Shown: piece by piece, positions 15,929-24,790 of the stretch
How positions within the stretch are numbered: the first letter of the stretch is position 1
Layout of the letters: every line of letters begins with the position of its first letter
The notes under the pieces: model-generated
What the model was told of the DNA's origin: nothing
The model's input: the letters and a program-made list of their open reading frames with translations, nothing else
Databases searched by the model: none
Made by a program: the position numbers and the translations under genes
From: Neiella marina
GTDB taxonomy: Bacteria; Pseudomonadota; Gammaproteobacteria; Enterobacterales; Neiellaceae
Reading direction: 5' to 3'
Length of the DNA stretch: 64,000 nt
NCBI RefSeq assembly: GCF_002165625.1
Contig: NZ_NGNS01000002.1
Span: 248,001-312,000 of the forward strand

Positions 15929-17926
15929 TTAGCTTTGTGCCGCGGGATGAATCAACTCCGGTGCTGCGACTACATCTGTTGCCAGGTTTCGGTACCAGCT
16001 AAGTTGTTTCGGCGGGATGTAACCGGCAACCGATTCAAGTTCCGACAATTTACATCCCTGCTCAGTAATGAAACAGAGGTAACTGTGCCGCACTGTATCC
16101 AGCGACAGTTGATTAGCTTGTTGTAGCTGGATGTCTTCCGCGGCGATTGACAGCATGGCATCGATATCCGCGAGATCCATTTCGCCATCTTGATGCTGAG
16201 GCCACAACGGAGCCTGTGGTGTGAGATTCAAGGTGTTAATCAGCTGTATCAGTTGTGACGGTAGTTTCAGAGACCGTTGAAAACGGCCAGATATGTGGAG
16301 CATTTGTTGTTCGAGGTCGAACTGCTCTTCATTAATCGCAAGCAACTCAGTTGGTGCTACGCCACTCAATAGCAGCGCTATGGCGATTTTGGCATCTTGA
16401 GGCGCCTGAGCTTGTAACGCGACCAATTCCTCAGTCATTAACTGCCGAGGCATACCCGCAGCAGGGGCAATGGTCGCAGCAGGCGTGCGCTGACTTATGG
16501 CTTGTGGTTGGGGGGCTTCTGTAAGGCGTTGGTGCGGCGGCTGATGCTCAAGTTGCTGATTCATGGAACTGCCGAGCGCGGCGCTGGCTGGAGCATTCTG
16601 AACGATGGTGTAATTTGCCGTAGTGGGCCCGGTTGGCCGCTTTACCGAAACAAGGGCAAGTACCTGCAAACTAATCAGGGCACCGAGCACTGCTGCAATC
16701 AACACAAACAATGAGTGGAGCCAGTAATTTGGACCAATAGGAAAAGTTGGTGCCGACGGATATTCCAATACATCAACTCTGGGCACATCAGATTGCACAA
16801 CTTCCAAGTCAATGAGTTTGGCTTTGTGTGCTCTAATCTGATTCTCTAGCAGGACTAATTCCTCATTCATAATTCGATAGTCGGCAAGTCGTTCCTTGGC
16901 CGCCATCGTTTCTGCTCGGAGTTGTTCCCGTTGTGCTGTAAGCGCTGTTACTTTGCCTTTGGCATCGACTAGGCTTTGTTTGGTATCGGCCTCGTACAAT
17001 GCAGCACTATTACTGGTTAAATTGGCAAGTTGCTGTTTTTGCTCTTCCAGTTTGCGAGTTTTTTTAACGATGTCTGGATCGAGCGCCATGTACTTATCGG
17101 TGAAACGCTCACTCAGTTCAGCAAGCTGCTGTTCGATAGTCAATATACTAGCGCGCAATCGTTGCGCTTGTTGTTTGGCATCAGGGCTGGCGATTGGAGA
17201 GCCTTGTTGTTTGGCCTGTTCAATGGCTTTTAACTGCGCTGCAGCTTCAATCTGTTGCTTCTCGGCTTCATTCAATGCTTTAGTGACATTTTTCATTTTA
17301 TTCAGCGCGCGATTTTCATCTTGCTGAATCGAACTGACATCATGCTCAGCACTAAAGGTCGCTAGAGTTTGTCTGCGATCGGCCAATCGTGCTTCTAAAT
17401 CAGCTAGTTTGTCGTTGGTCTGGTGTTGATTCTTGTTTGAGCTTTGGCCTTGCTGTTGTTGATATTCTTGCAGATAAAGCGCAAGCCAAGCGTCCATTAC
17501 TGGCAAGGTAAGCTGCGGATCGTGATCGCGTACATACAGAGTAAGCATACGCTGAGAAGGTTCGCCGTCACTACTCAGCATTGCTGACAGTCGCTCACCA
17601 TCGATGCTAAAGCCGGAGTCATTAAGGGTATGTAGTAGTGAATTTTGCAGACCTTCACTCTGAAGTTTGCGTTCACTGACAGCGAATGCTCGCTCAGCCA
17701 TGGCTTCAGGAGCCACTGTTCCTATGTCCGGAAAAGTCAGTTGGACCAATGCTGAGCTTTGATAAATCGGCGAACGAATCCAAACCGCGATCAAACCGAC
17801 AATCAGAATGGAAAAGAAACTACCAAACAGTACTCGCTTGCGGGTGTTGGCATCCGCCTGAGCTTGCTGCTGTTGTTGGAGGTTTGACGATGCTGCGGTG
17901 ACATCGATTTCCGGTCCGAAAGCCAT
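15929..17926 (-). CDS. Wzz/GumC-like chain-length protein fused to a degenerate tyrosine-recombinase-like domain
   Basis: 665 residues. Helix 1 (about 33-50) and helix 2 (about 402-428, preceded by the proline motif YPSAPTFPIGP) bracket a long periplasmic coiled-coil region, the layout of polysaccharide co-polymerases and GumC. After a 60-residue Pro/Gln/Ala linker, residues 493-650 align with the catalytic core of XerD-type recombinases: PRQLMTEELVALQ, LLLSGVAPTELLAI, LHISGRF and LSLDTVRHSYL...GYIPPKQLSWYRNLA. The Tyr (Y645) and second Arg (R613) are kept, but Arg I (A523), Lys (R548), His II (D610) and His III (Y636) are lost, so catalysis is unlikely. No polysaccharide genes lie nearby. 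AAAGGA precedes the ATG. Confidence 0.72.
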   Translation of the reverse strand: MAFGPEIDVTAASSNLQQQQQAQADANTRKRVLFGSFFSILIVGLIAVWIRSPIYQSSALVQLTFPDIGTVAPEAMAERAFAVSERKLQSEGLQNSLLHTLNDSGFSIDGERLSAMLSSDGEPSQRMLTLYVRDHDPQLTLPVMDAWLALYLQEYQQQQGQSSNKNQHQTNDKLADLEARLADRRQTLATFSAEHDVSSIQQDENRALNKMKNVTKALNEAEKQQIEAAAQLKAIEQAKQQGSPIASPDAKQQAQRLRASILTIEQQLAELSERFTDKYMALDPDIVKKTRKLEEQKQQLANLTSNSAALYEADTKQSLVDAKGKVTALTAQREQLRAETMAAKERLADYRIMNEELVLLENQIRAHKAKLIDLEVVQSDVPRVDVLEYPSAPTFPIGPNYWLHSLFVLIAAVLGALISLQVLALVSVKRPTGPTTANYTIVQNAPASAALGSSMNQQLEHQPPHQRLTEAPQPQAISQRTPAATIAPAAGMPRQLMTEELVALQAQAPQDAKIAIALLLSGVAPTELLAINEEQFDLEQQMLHISGRFQRSLKLPSQLIQLINTLNLTPQAPLWPQHQDGEMDLADIDAMLSIAAEDIQLQQANQLSLDTVRHSYLCFITEQGCKLSELESVAGYIPPKQLSWYRNLATDVVAAPELIHPAAQS

Positions 17927-18044
17927 TCGATTCAGTCCTTTTCCTTACTGCCCTGGAGTTTGGCACGAGTCCTTGATGACGAATGTAACAGCTCAATAAA
18001 AAAGAGGCTAGCGTAGCGCTAGAACCATGAGGCTTTGTGCGTTG

Positions 18045-18063
18045 CCCCCGCGCTTAGCGGGGG
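18045..18063. other. GC-rich hairpin downstream of trhP
   Basis: CCCCCGC (18045-18051) pairs with GCGGGGG (18057-18063) over GCTTA. No T-run follows on either strand, so it may be a Rho-dependent or mRNA-protecting structure. Confidence 0.45.
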
Positions 18064-18078
18064 AGTAGATAAGCTCGA

Positions 18079-19467
18079 TTATCCGACGTTGACGAAAGGT
18101 TGGCGTGTATTGGCGTCACCATCGAGGTTGCGCATCAATAAGCCATGGCTGACGTCGATTTCTTCCGGTACTGGCAGATAAACGGTATAGCCATTGCCTG
18201 GCGCCACTTCCATGGATTCGCCTTTACCATTTTCGATGTGATCCAGGGTAAAGCTTAGGTTACCTTTTGGTGTCATCAATTCGACGTGATGACCTTTATC
18301 GAAGCGGTTTTTCACCTCTACCTCGACCAAGCCATTGGCCATGCGCCCCTTAATTTCACCGACAAACTGCTGACTGGTGCTCACTGAATAGCCGTAGTCA
18401 TAGTTTTGGTAAGAATCGTGAGTGTGGCGACGCAAAAAGCCTTCGGTGTAACCTCGGTGTGCCAAGTGTTCCAACGATGCCAGCAAGTTGGGATCAAACG
18501 GCTTACCGGCAACTGCATCATCAATGGCTTTGCGGTATACCTGAGCAGTACGAGCACAGTAATAAAACGACTTGGTGCGACCTTCAATTTTTAACGAATG
18601 AACACCCATCTTTGTTAGACGCTCAACGTGCTCGACAGCACGCAGGTCTTTTGAGTTCATGATGTAAGTGCCATGCTCGTCCTCGAATGCTGGCATGTAT
18701 TCGCCTGGGCGATTGCCTTCTTGCAGCAGATACATCTTGTCGGTCGGTAGCCCTTCGCCTAATGTCGCTGGCGCTTTGGCCAATTCGCTCTCAATATGCT
18801 GTTGCGCATTAGGGTCGATGGCGACGACATCACCGACTTCGTTCTCAGTTGCTTCATGGGCGTCATATTTCCAACGACAGGCGTTGGTACAAGTGCCCTG
18901 ATTCGGATCGCGCTTGTTGATATATCCCGACAGCAAACAACGGCCAGAATAAGCCATGCACAAGGCACCGTGAACGAACACTTCAAGTTCCATTTCAGGG
19001 ACACGCTGACGGATCTCTTCAATTTCGTCGAGCGATAACTCGCGCGACAAAATGGTGCGGGTGATTCCCATCTGTTGCCAGAATTTCACCGTCGCCCAAT
19101 TGACCGCATTGGCCTGTACTGACAAATGAATTGGCATGTCTGGAAAATGCTCTCTAACCATAGAAATCAACCCCGGATCAGCCATGATCAGTGCATCGGG
19201 CTTCATATCAATGACAGGTTGGAGGTCTTTAATAAAAGTACGTAACTTTGTGTTATGCGGGGAAATATTGTTGACCACGTATAACTTTTTGCCGAGAGAG
19301 TGCGCTTCATCAATACCTTTTTTAAGGTTTTCATGATTGAATTCGTTATTCCGAACCCGCAGACTGTAGCGAGGCTGGCCTGCGTAAACGGCGTCAGCGC
19401 CGTACGCGAATGCGTAGCGCATGTTTTTTAGGGTACCGGCAGGTGATAGCAATTCTGGGCTAAACAT
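18079..19467 (-). CDS. trhP: U32-family tRNA 5-hydroxyuridine synthesis protein TrhP (YegQ)
   Basis: 462 residues, close to full-length agreement with E. coli YegQ/TrhP (453). The opening FSPELLSPAGTLKNMRYAFA, the U32 signature EVFVHGALCMAYSGRC and the cysteine set (CLLSGY, CTNACRW) are all present. TrhP installs 5-hydroxyuridine at the wobble position of certain tRNAs using prephenate as source; the cysteines probably hold an Fe-S cluster. GAGG lies upstream of the ATG. The gene stands alone. Confidence 0.95.
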   Translation of the reverse strand: MFSPELLSPAGTLKNMRYAFAYGADAVYAGQPRYSLRVRNNEFNHENLKKGIDEAHSLGKKLYVVNNISPHNTKLRTFIKDLQPVIDMKPDALIMADPGLISMVREHFPDMPIHLSVQANAVNWATVKFWQQMGITRTILSRELSLDEIEEIRQRVPEMELEVFVHGALCMAYSGRCLLSGYINKRDPNQGTCTNACRWKYDAHEATENEVGDVVAIDPNAQQHIESELAKAPATLGEGLPTDKMYLLQEGNRPGEYMPAFEDEHGTYIMNSKDLRAVEHVERLTKMGVHSLKIEGRTKSFYYCARTAQVYRKAIDDAVAGKPFDPNLLASLEHLAHRGYTEGFLRRHTHDSYQNYDYGYSVSTSQQFVGEIKGRMANGLVEVEVKNRFDKGHHVELMTPKGNLSFTLDHIENGKGESMEVAPGNGYTVYLPVPEEIDVSHGLLMRNLDGDANTRQPFVNVG

Positions 19468-19652
19468 GTGGCCTCACTTTTGACAATGATGAACTATAGT
19501 AAACGGCGCGCGATTTTACGTCTGTAGCCGTCACCATGCAAATTTGCTGATAGTTTAACCAGTCCAAATGGCCGACTAATTTGTGTTTTGACGATGGATT
19601 TAGCTATCAGTCAGCTTTTTGAATAAAACGAAAACAATAACTTAAGGGACTT

Positions 19653-20495
19653 ATGTCTACTGAAAGTGCTTTGCTCGGAATACTCACCGAGAAAATTAGA
19701 CAAGATGCCTTAGTGCTTCCTACGCTGCCAGAAGTGGCCGTTAAAATTCGTGATGTGGCAGATGACCCTGCCAGTACACTCCATGATATTGCTCGCGTGG
19801 TGTCCACCGATACCGCTCTATCTGCTCGGATTATCCGAGTGGCTAGCACTGCCTACAACAGCCGCTCTGCAAATATTGATTCAGTCTCGACAGCGGTTTT
19901 CCGAATTGGTTTGCGTGCGATTAAGAATGTCGCTATTGCGATGGCACTTGAGCAGTTGTTTATTTCCAATAACCAAACGGTGAAAAACTGTTTGCGCAAA
20001 ATATGGCACCAGAGCATTTCGGTGTCATGCGCGGCGGTGGCGTTGTCAGAAGAATACCTGAACACCCATAAACGCTCCGCAATTTCTCGTGACCGATTGG
20101 CGCTGGCAGGTTTACTCCATGAAATTGGCGCCTTGCCGATTTTGACCGAGATTGAAGTTCAAGCGCCCGATATGATTTCGGCCGCTTTCTTGGACAACGC
20201 CATTGAACAGCTAAGTTGTACGGTTGGGGTTCATATCGTCCGTCATTGGAACCTTGGTGAAGATTTTGCTCGAGTAGTGTGGCAATGGCGCAATCAGAGC
20301 TTCCAAAGTGATGACGTTGAGTACTTGGATTTTATCCGTCTTGGTCACCTGTATATGCAATACAGTGAGCAGCAAGTTGATGTCAAAGATGAGTTGGAAT
20401 ATTACGTTGATAAAGGTGTGATCAGCTCTACCGATGTGTTTTTGTGTCCAGAGTTTATCAACAAGCTGGCGCAAGAGCGGACGCTTTACGAATAA
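19653..20495 (+). CDS. HDOD domain protein
   Basis: 280 residues consisting of a single HDOD domain: LPTLPEVAVKIRDVADDPAS near residue 23, then ARVVSTDTALSARIIRVASTA and AVFRIGLRAIKNVAIAMAL. HDOD proteins relate to HD phosphohydrolases but lack the metal-binding HD, and act as scaffolds in signalling or cell-cycle control. AAGGGA precedes the ATG. It is the second HDOD protein in the window (the other is fused to EAL at 13750). Converges on rdgC. Confidence 0.88.
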   Translation: MSTESALLGILTEKIRQDALVLPTLPEVAVKIRDVADDPASTLHDIARVVSTDTALSARIIRVASTAYNSRSANIDSVSTAVFRIGLRAIKNVAIAMALEQLFISNNQTVKNCLRKIWHQSISVSCAAVALSEEYLNTHKRSAISRDRLALAGLLHEIGALPILTEIEVQAPDMISAAFLDNAIEQLSCTVGVHIVRHWNLGEDFARVVWQWRNQSFQSDDVEYLDFIRLGHLYMQYSEQQVDVKDELEYYVDKGVISSTDVFLCPEFINKLAQERTLYE

Positions 20496-20503
20496 GCTGT
20501 GAT

Positions 20504-20527
20504 ACCCGCCGCATTGAAGCGGCGGGT
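20504..20527. terminator. hairpin between convergent HDOD and rdgC genes
   Basis: ACCCGCCGC (20504-20512) pairs perfectly with GCGGCGGGT (20519-20527) over ATTGAA. It lies exactly between two convergent genes. T-runs are weak, so a bidirectional terminator is plausible rather than certain. Confidence 0.6.
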
Positions 20528-20533
20528 GTCAAT

Positions 20534-21451
20534 TTAACGTTGTTCTGGCAGTAATTCTCCGCCCATGGCATTGAGCAGGGCTTTAATTAACACCCGAATT
20601 TCACCGCACATCAGGCTGAAATCAGCATCCAGTCGAGCGAGTGGGTCTTCGTCACCGACCTCATCATTCTCATCTGTTACCAGCTCAGTGAATTTCAAGC
20701 GCTTGATGGTTAAGTCATCTTGGACAATGAGCTCCGCTCGCTCATCCAGCATTAACGACAACTTCACTACTTGCTTGCCTGCTTCTAAATGAACCTTGAT
20801 TTCGTCGCCATCGAGAGCTTGGCGTTTAAAGCGGACAACTGCACCATCATCACCAATTTCAGACAACTCCGCTTCGTCGGTGATGGTAAATGGGGCAGGG
20901 CAGGTGCCGTTTTCTAGCCATTGAGTCATCACGTACGCCGGCGCTTGCATTACCTCAACTGGTAAAACCGGGAGGGTGCCAAGGCTCTTGCGAAGCAAGG
21001 CTAATAGCTCCTCTGCTTTATTGTGGCTGGCAGCATCAACGACCAATAACCCTTCTTTCTTATCAATGAAAGCTGATGTGCTGGCGAAACGGCTAAATGC
21101 TCGCGGCAACAAGGTAGTAATGACTTCGTCTTTGAGCTGTTGCTTTTCTTTGTTGCTGACTTTTCGTTGTTCTGCGTCGGCGATCTGAGAGGCTTTTTCT
21201 TCTACTTCTTCTTTGACAACTGCTGCTGGAATGATTTTCTCTTCTTTGCGAGCAGTGACCCAGAAGCAGTCATTGGCAACGTGCAGCAGCGCATCGTGAT
21301 GCTGACCAAAAGGTGAAGTCCAGCCATATTGGCTGATGTCTTGAGAACCACATGGGTGAAATGCAAATTCACTAAGAGCTTGCTCGAATTTTTCATCAGA
21401 GAGCTCGAACGGTTTGGTGAAACGGTAAAAAATCAGGTTCTTAAACCACAT
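20534..21451 (-). CDS. rdgC: recombination-associated protein RdgC
   Basis: 305 residues. RdgC is a nucleoid-associated ring protein that binds DNA and limits RecA loading. The match to E. coli RdgC (303 residues) is clear: MWFKNL at the start, FHPCGSQD, DALLHVAN, ARKEEKIIPAAV, SLLPRAFSRF-like LLPRAFSRFAST, ALLRKSLGTLPVLP and the late DADFSLMCGEI. An in-frame upstream start at 21499 would add 16 unrelated residues; I chose the ATG at 21451 because it begins the family motif. Confidence 0.95.
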   Translation of the reverse strand: MWFKNLIFYRFTKPFELSDEKFEQALSEFAFHPCGSQDISQYGWTSPFGQHHDALLHVANDCFWVTARKEEKIIPAAVVKEEVEEKASQIADAEQRKVSNKEKQQLKDEVITTLLPRAFSRFASTSAFIDKKEGLLVVDAASHNKAEELLALLRKSLGTLPVLPVEVMQAPAYVMTQWLENGTCPAPFTITDEAELSEIGDDGAVVRFKRQALDGDEIKVHLEAGKQVVKLSLMLDERAELIVQDDLTIKRLKFTELVTDENDEVGDEDPLARLDADFSLMCGEIRVLIKALLNAMGGELLPEQR

Positions 21452-21556
21452 GAGGTGTCTTCGCTTATTGCCAAAAAAGGGGACGATATTGAGCCACAAA
21501 GTCGATTGAGGAACAAGCGTTGCCGCAAGGATAATGCGGCAACGCTAGCTAACGTA

Positions 21557-22186
21557 CTAGCGAATATAAGGATTCTGTCGTTGCTCCTGACCGACCGTGG
21601 TGGTTGGGCCATGACCCGGCAACAAGGTGGTGTCGGCTGGCAATGAAAGAATTTGTTGCTGAATCGACTCTATTAATGTGGCGTGGTCGCCTTTGGGAAA
21701 ATCGGTTCGGCCAATAGAATTTTTGAAAATGACATCACCGACAATGGCTAGCTGATTGTCATGATCAACAAAAATGACATGGCCCGGAGTGTGTCCAGGG
21801 CAATGACGTACTTCCAATACTCGTTTGCCTACGGTGATTTGATCGCCTTGTTGGAGCCATCGCGTTGGGGTAAACCCGTCGACTTTGGGAAAACGAAACA
21901 TTTGACTCTGCTGCGGTAACGCATCAATCCAGAATTTGTCTTCTTGGTGTGGACCTTCAATATCGCAGGTTAAATCTGCAGCCAGTTTGGCCGTGGCACC
22001 AGCGTGATCGATGTGGGCATGAGTAAGTAGAATTTTGCTCACTTTGAGTTGCCGTTGTTCGACTGCGGCGATGATTTGCTCCATGTCGCCACCAGGGTCA
22101 ACGATGGCCGCTTCCTTGCTTTGTTCACACCAAAGTAAGGTGCAATTTTGCATGAAGTCAGTAACGGGAATAATCTGATAGTTCAT
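21557..22186 (-). CDS. ycbL: metallo-beta-lactamase-fold hydrolase YcbL
   Basis: 209 residues of the glyoxalase II-like branch of metallo-beta-lactamase proteins. Metal ligands are visible in THAHIDHAG (HxHxDH), HCPGHTPGH, GDVIFK and LLPGHGP. Near-complete agreement with E. coli YcbL (IIPVT.F.QNC.L.WCEQ start; MFRFPK; GRTDFPKGDH). Members act as type II glyoxalases on S-lactoylglutathione in some enterobacteria; the natural substrate here is not proved. The gene is followed upstream by a MITE-like repeat. Confidence 0.92.
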   Translation of the reverse strand: MNYQIIPVTDFMQNCTLLWCEQSKEAAIVDPGGDMEQIIAAVEQRQLKVSKILLTHAHIDHAGATAKLAADLTCDIEGPHQEDKFWIDALPQQSQMFRFPKVDGFTPTRWLQQGDQITVGKRVLEVRHCPGHTPGHVIFVDHDNQLAIVGDVIFKNSIGRTDFPKGDHATLIESIQQQILSLPADTTLLPGHGPTTTVGQEQRQNPYIR

Positions 22187-22257
22187 AAGGTATGGCAGCT
22201 AAATGGTAACAATGTGTGGTCGCAGCTTAACAAAAATAGGGCTGCTCTGTAGACTAA

Positions 22258-22521
22258 TACCAATCCATGTAGACATTTGCTCCACTCAGAGCGAAGTCAG
22301 AGTCGCTAGTTTCAGGCATTTTAAGTTAGGAATATTTATTCTATTTCAACTTGAAATAACGCAAAAATAGCAGTTCTGACACGCTCCCTTCGGGCTTTAA
22401 GAAAAAGCAGTCACTCATCGTCATCGAACTTACTACGTAGAATCACTACGCTGTAAATCCGCTTTCTTGATTGACTGCTTTTTCGTAACGCTGAGAGGGT
22501 AAATGTCTCCATGGATTGGTA
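22258..22521. mobile_element. MITE-like inverted-repeat element
   Basis: 264 bp without coding capacity, bounded by 21-bp terminal inverted repeats matching at 20 of 21 positions (left begins TACCAATCCATGTAGACATT at 22258; right is 22501-22521). A second, inner inverted repeat GAAAAAGCAGTCA (22401-22413) / TGACTGCTTTTTC (22472-22484) lets the centre fold into a cruciform or RNA hairpin. No transposase is present, so it would be a non-autonomous element or an intergenic palindromic repeat. No clear target-site duplication is visible. It sits between ycbL and natA, about 30 bp before the natA start. Confidence 0.72.
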
Positions 22522-22551
22522 CAATCAGGTCAATATTAAAGGAATCAAGGA

Positions 22552-23325
22552 ATGATTAAAGTACAAGGTTTGTCGAAGCGATTTAGGGTCGACAAAAAGG
22601 CTAACGTGCCCACTAACCGACTTAATGGAAAATGGTTTCAGGCACTTTCAGATATCAGTTTTGAAGCTCAAGCTGGCGAAGTGATTGGTTTACTTGGCGC
22701 CAATGGGGCTGGCAAAACAACTACGCTTCGATTGCTCAGTGGCATCCTGAAAGCAGATCAAGGTACGGTCGAAACCGATTTGGCTGATGTTGATTCTGAC
22801 TCTCAAGGCTATCGCCGCCAGCTTGGTTTCTTGAGCGGTAGCAAAGGGCTTTATGAGCGCTTAACTGTCCGAGAAAACCTTAATTTCTTCGCTCGCAGTT
22901 ATGGCCTTGCTTCAGAGCAAGTGCGACAACAAATCGAATTACTCTCCGAACAACTAAAACTTGAACAGTTTCTTGATCGCAAAGTGTCGGAGTTATCCAC
23001 TGGCATGCGACAGCGCGCTGCTATTGCTCGAGCGCTGGTACACGATCCGCAATTAGTGATTTTCGATGAGCCAACCACTGGGCTTGATATCGTTGCCACC
23101 GAGCAGGTACTGAGCTGTATTGAACAACAGAAGCAGGCAGGAAAAACAGTGTTGTTTGCAACGCACCACATGGATGAAGTGCAGTTGCTATGTGACCGGA
23201 TTGTTGTCATTCACGAAGGTAAGCGCTGTTTCTTTGGTTCTTGTCCTGAGTTTCTTGAGTATTTTCAGGCCGATTCACTCAATCTGGCATTGCGTCATTG
23301 CTTGCAACAAGGAGGAGCAGCCTAA
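22552..23325 (+). CDS. natA: NatA-like ABC transporter ATP-binding protein
   Basis: 257 residues with Walker A GANGAGKTT (about 50-58), Q-loop region LGFLSGSKGLYERLTV, signature LSTGMRQRAAIARAL, Walker B LVIFDEP and the H-loop (THHMDEV). Most like NatA of the NatAB sodium-efflux type exporters. AAGGA precedes the ATG. The stop codon overlaps the next ATG (TAATG), so ATPase and permease are translationally coupled. The nearby MITE-like repeat may alter its promoter. Confidence 0.88.
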   Translation: MIKVQGLSKRFRVDKKANVPTNRLNGKWFQALSDISFEAQAGEVIGLLGANGAGKTTTLRLLSGILKADQGTVETDLADVDSDSQGYRRQLGFLSGSKGLYERLTVRENLNFFARSYGLASEQVRQQIELLSEQLKLEQFLDRKVSELSTGMRQRAAIARALVHDPQLVIFDEPTTGLDIVATEQVLSCIEQQKQAGKTVLFATHHMDEVQLLCDRIVVIHEGKRCFFGSCPEFLEYFQADSLNLALRHCLQQGGAA

Positions 23326-24500
23326 TGTGGCATCTGTATCAAAAGGAACTACTGGAGTTAACCCGTGATCGGCGAGTCATGATGACCATGATTCTGACGC
23401 CGCTGCTCATTATGCCAATCATTATGGCGATCAGCATGGGGGTTACAGCCTCTGTGGCTACAGCTAAACAACAAGAAACCATTCGCTATGACGTTCGCGG
23501 TGAATTTTCCGATTATTCTGTTGTTGCCGCATTGAACAAACAGCAAGGTTTATCTCGAACAACACTGGCGAGAGATGTCAGCCCTCAGCAAGCGTTAGCC
23601 GAAGGACAAGTTGACTTGGTGCTTGAAGTACAAGGAGTGATGCCAAACGCCACCTGGATCCTGCATTACAACGGTGCCGAGGTGTTTTCACGCTCGACTC
23701 GACTGATTAATACAGTGAAAGCGGAACTTGCTCGGCAATGGCAGACGACTCAACTGTTGAGTCAGGGGTTGGATGAATCACAGCAACAACGGTGGCTGAA
23801 TCCTATTACCCTTGAGAAACAGTCAATTGCCGATGAGCGTGAAACCATTGGTGAGGCTGTTGGCGGATTCTTACCCTACCTCATGTTAATTATTGCTCTG
23901 TCTGGGGCGATTTATCCGGCAGTCGATATTGGCGCAGGTGAGAAAGAGCGCGGTACGCTCGAAACCTTGCTGATGTTGCCGCTGTCGACCACTGAAATCG
24001 TGTTGGCAAAAATTGCATTGGTCTCAACCACCGCGTTTATCACTGCTTCACTAATGCTTCTCAGTATGGCGGGTTGGGGCGCAGCGGCAGCATTCGGTTT
24101 GAACATCGACGTGGTCAAAGAAGCAATGCAAAGTTTTCATTTCCATGACTTTATTTTAATTCTGTTGTCTGTGATCCCTGCATGTATCATGTTTGGAGCT
24201 TTAATGATGGCGATCTCTTTTTATGCGCGTAGCTTTAAAGAAGCGCAAACCTACATGGGATTTGCCTTTACCCTGCCATTTTTACCGCTACTACTGGCCT
24301 CGCTGCCCGGTATTGAAATGAATTTCTGGTGGGCCATGGTGCCGCTCTCCAATGTGGCTTTGGCGATTAAGGAATTAGCCAAAGGAACCTTAGCGTGGGG
24401 CTACTTGCTGCTGATCTGGGCCAATGCTGGCTTTGTCGCTTGGCTTCTGACTCGACTTGCTGTCCGTTGGTGTCAGCGTGAGCAAGTGCTATTTCGTTAA
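23325..24500 (+). CDS. natB: NatB-like ABC-2 transporter permease
   Basis: 391 residues. A first helix (about 21-42, MILTPLLIMPIIMAI) precedes a large extracytoplasmic domain (to about 180), followed by five helices, the ABC-2 permease layout. The motif GAGEKERGTLETLLMLPLS is typical of NatB/ABC-2 exporters. The ATG at 23325 overlaps the natA stop and has GGAGGAG upstream; an upstream in-frame start would lie within natA. Substrate (Na+ or other) is inferred from family only. Confidence 0.88.
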   Translation: MWHLYQKELLELTRDRRVMMTMILTPLLIMPIIMAISMGVTASVATAKQQETIRYDVRGEFSDYSVVAALNKQQGLSRTTLARDVSPQQALAEGQVDLVLEVQGVMPNATWILHYNGAEVFSRSTRLINTVKAELARQWQTTQLLSQGLDESQQQRWLNPITLEKQSIADERETIGEAVGGFLPYLMLIIALSGAIYPAVDIGAGEKERGTLETLLMLPLSTTEIVLAKIALVSTTAFITASLMLLSMAGWGAAAAFGLNIDVVKEAMQSFHFHDFILILLSVIPACIMFGALMMAISFYARSFKEAQTYMGFAFTLPFLPLLLASLPGIEMNFWWAMVPLSNVALAIKELAKGTLAWGYLLLIWANAGFVAWLLTRLAVRWCQREQVLFR

Positions 24501-24507
24501 AATCTAG

Positions 24508-24549
24508 GCCAGAGCACATTTGTTGATTGCTTGTTGTTTGTGCTCTGGC
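24508..24549 (+). terminator. hairpin downstream of natB
   Basis: GCCAGAGCACA (24508-24518) pairs perfectly with TGTGCTCTGGC (24539-24549) across a 20-nt loop. CCTTTTATC follows. A likely but not ideal terminator. Confidence 0.55.
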
Positions 24550-24685
24550 TGTACCTTTTATCAATTATTGCTGCCCGACAAATAGCAAAAGTCCCTGTTA
24601 ACCATAAGCTTATGCAAGCTGTCAGAAGTCGACGTGATGTCAACAAAGGAGTCGTTTATCGTTGTTGACGACTCGTCGCTGTGTA

Positions 24686-24703
24686 TTGAAATAAAAATGT
24701 CAC
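24686..24703 (+). promoter_or_regulatory. PhoB box upstream of porin 1
   Basis: TTGAAAT-AAAA-ATGTCAC, two half-sites at 11-bp spacing. Sixteen bases (TGAAATAAAAATGTCA) are identical to the pstS Pho box at 29187-29202. A further CTGACAC lies at 24710, slightly out of phase. It lies about 90 bp before the porin start. Confidence 0.65.
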
Positions 24704-24790
24704 ATTGTTCTGACACCATTTGCGCCAAGTTAGAGATTCGATTTGTATCTCTTCTTCTTTTTTGACGAAACAATATACGAGTAATGTGCG

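Noticed and set aside
15929..16450. Recombinase-like sequence as a separate phage-integrase remnant fused by frameshift
   Set aside because: The frame is continuous through a linker from the co-polymerase, codon use does not change visibly, and no other phage genes are near.
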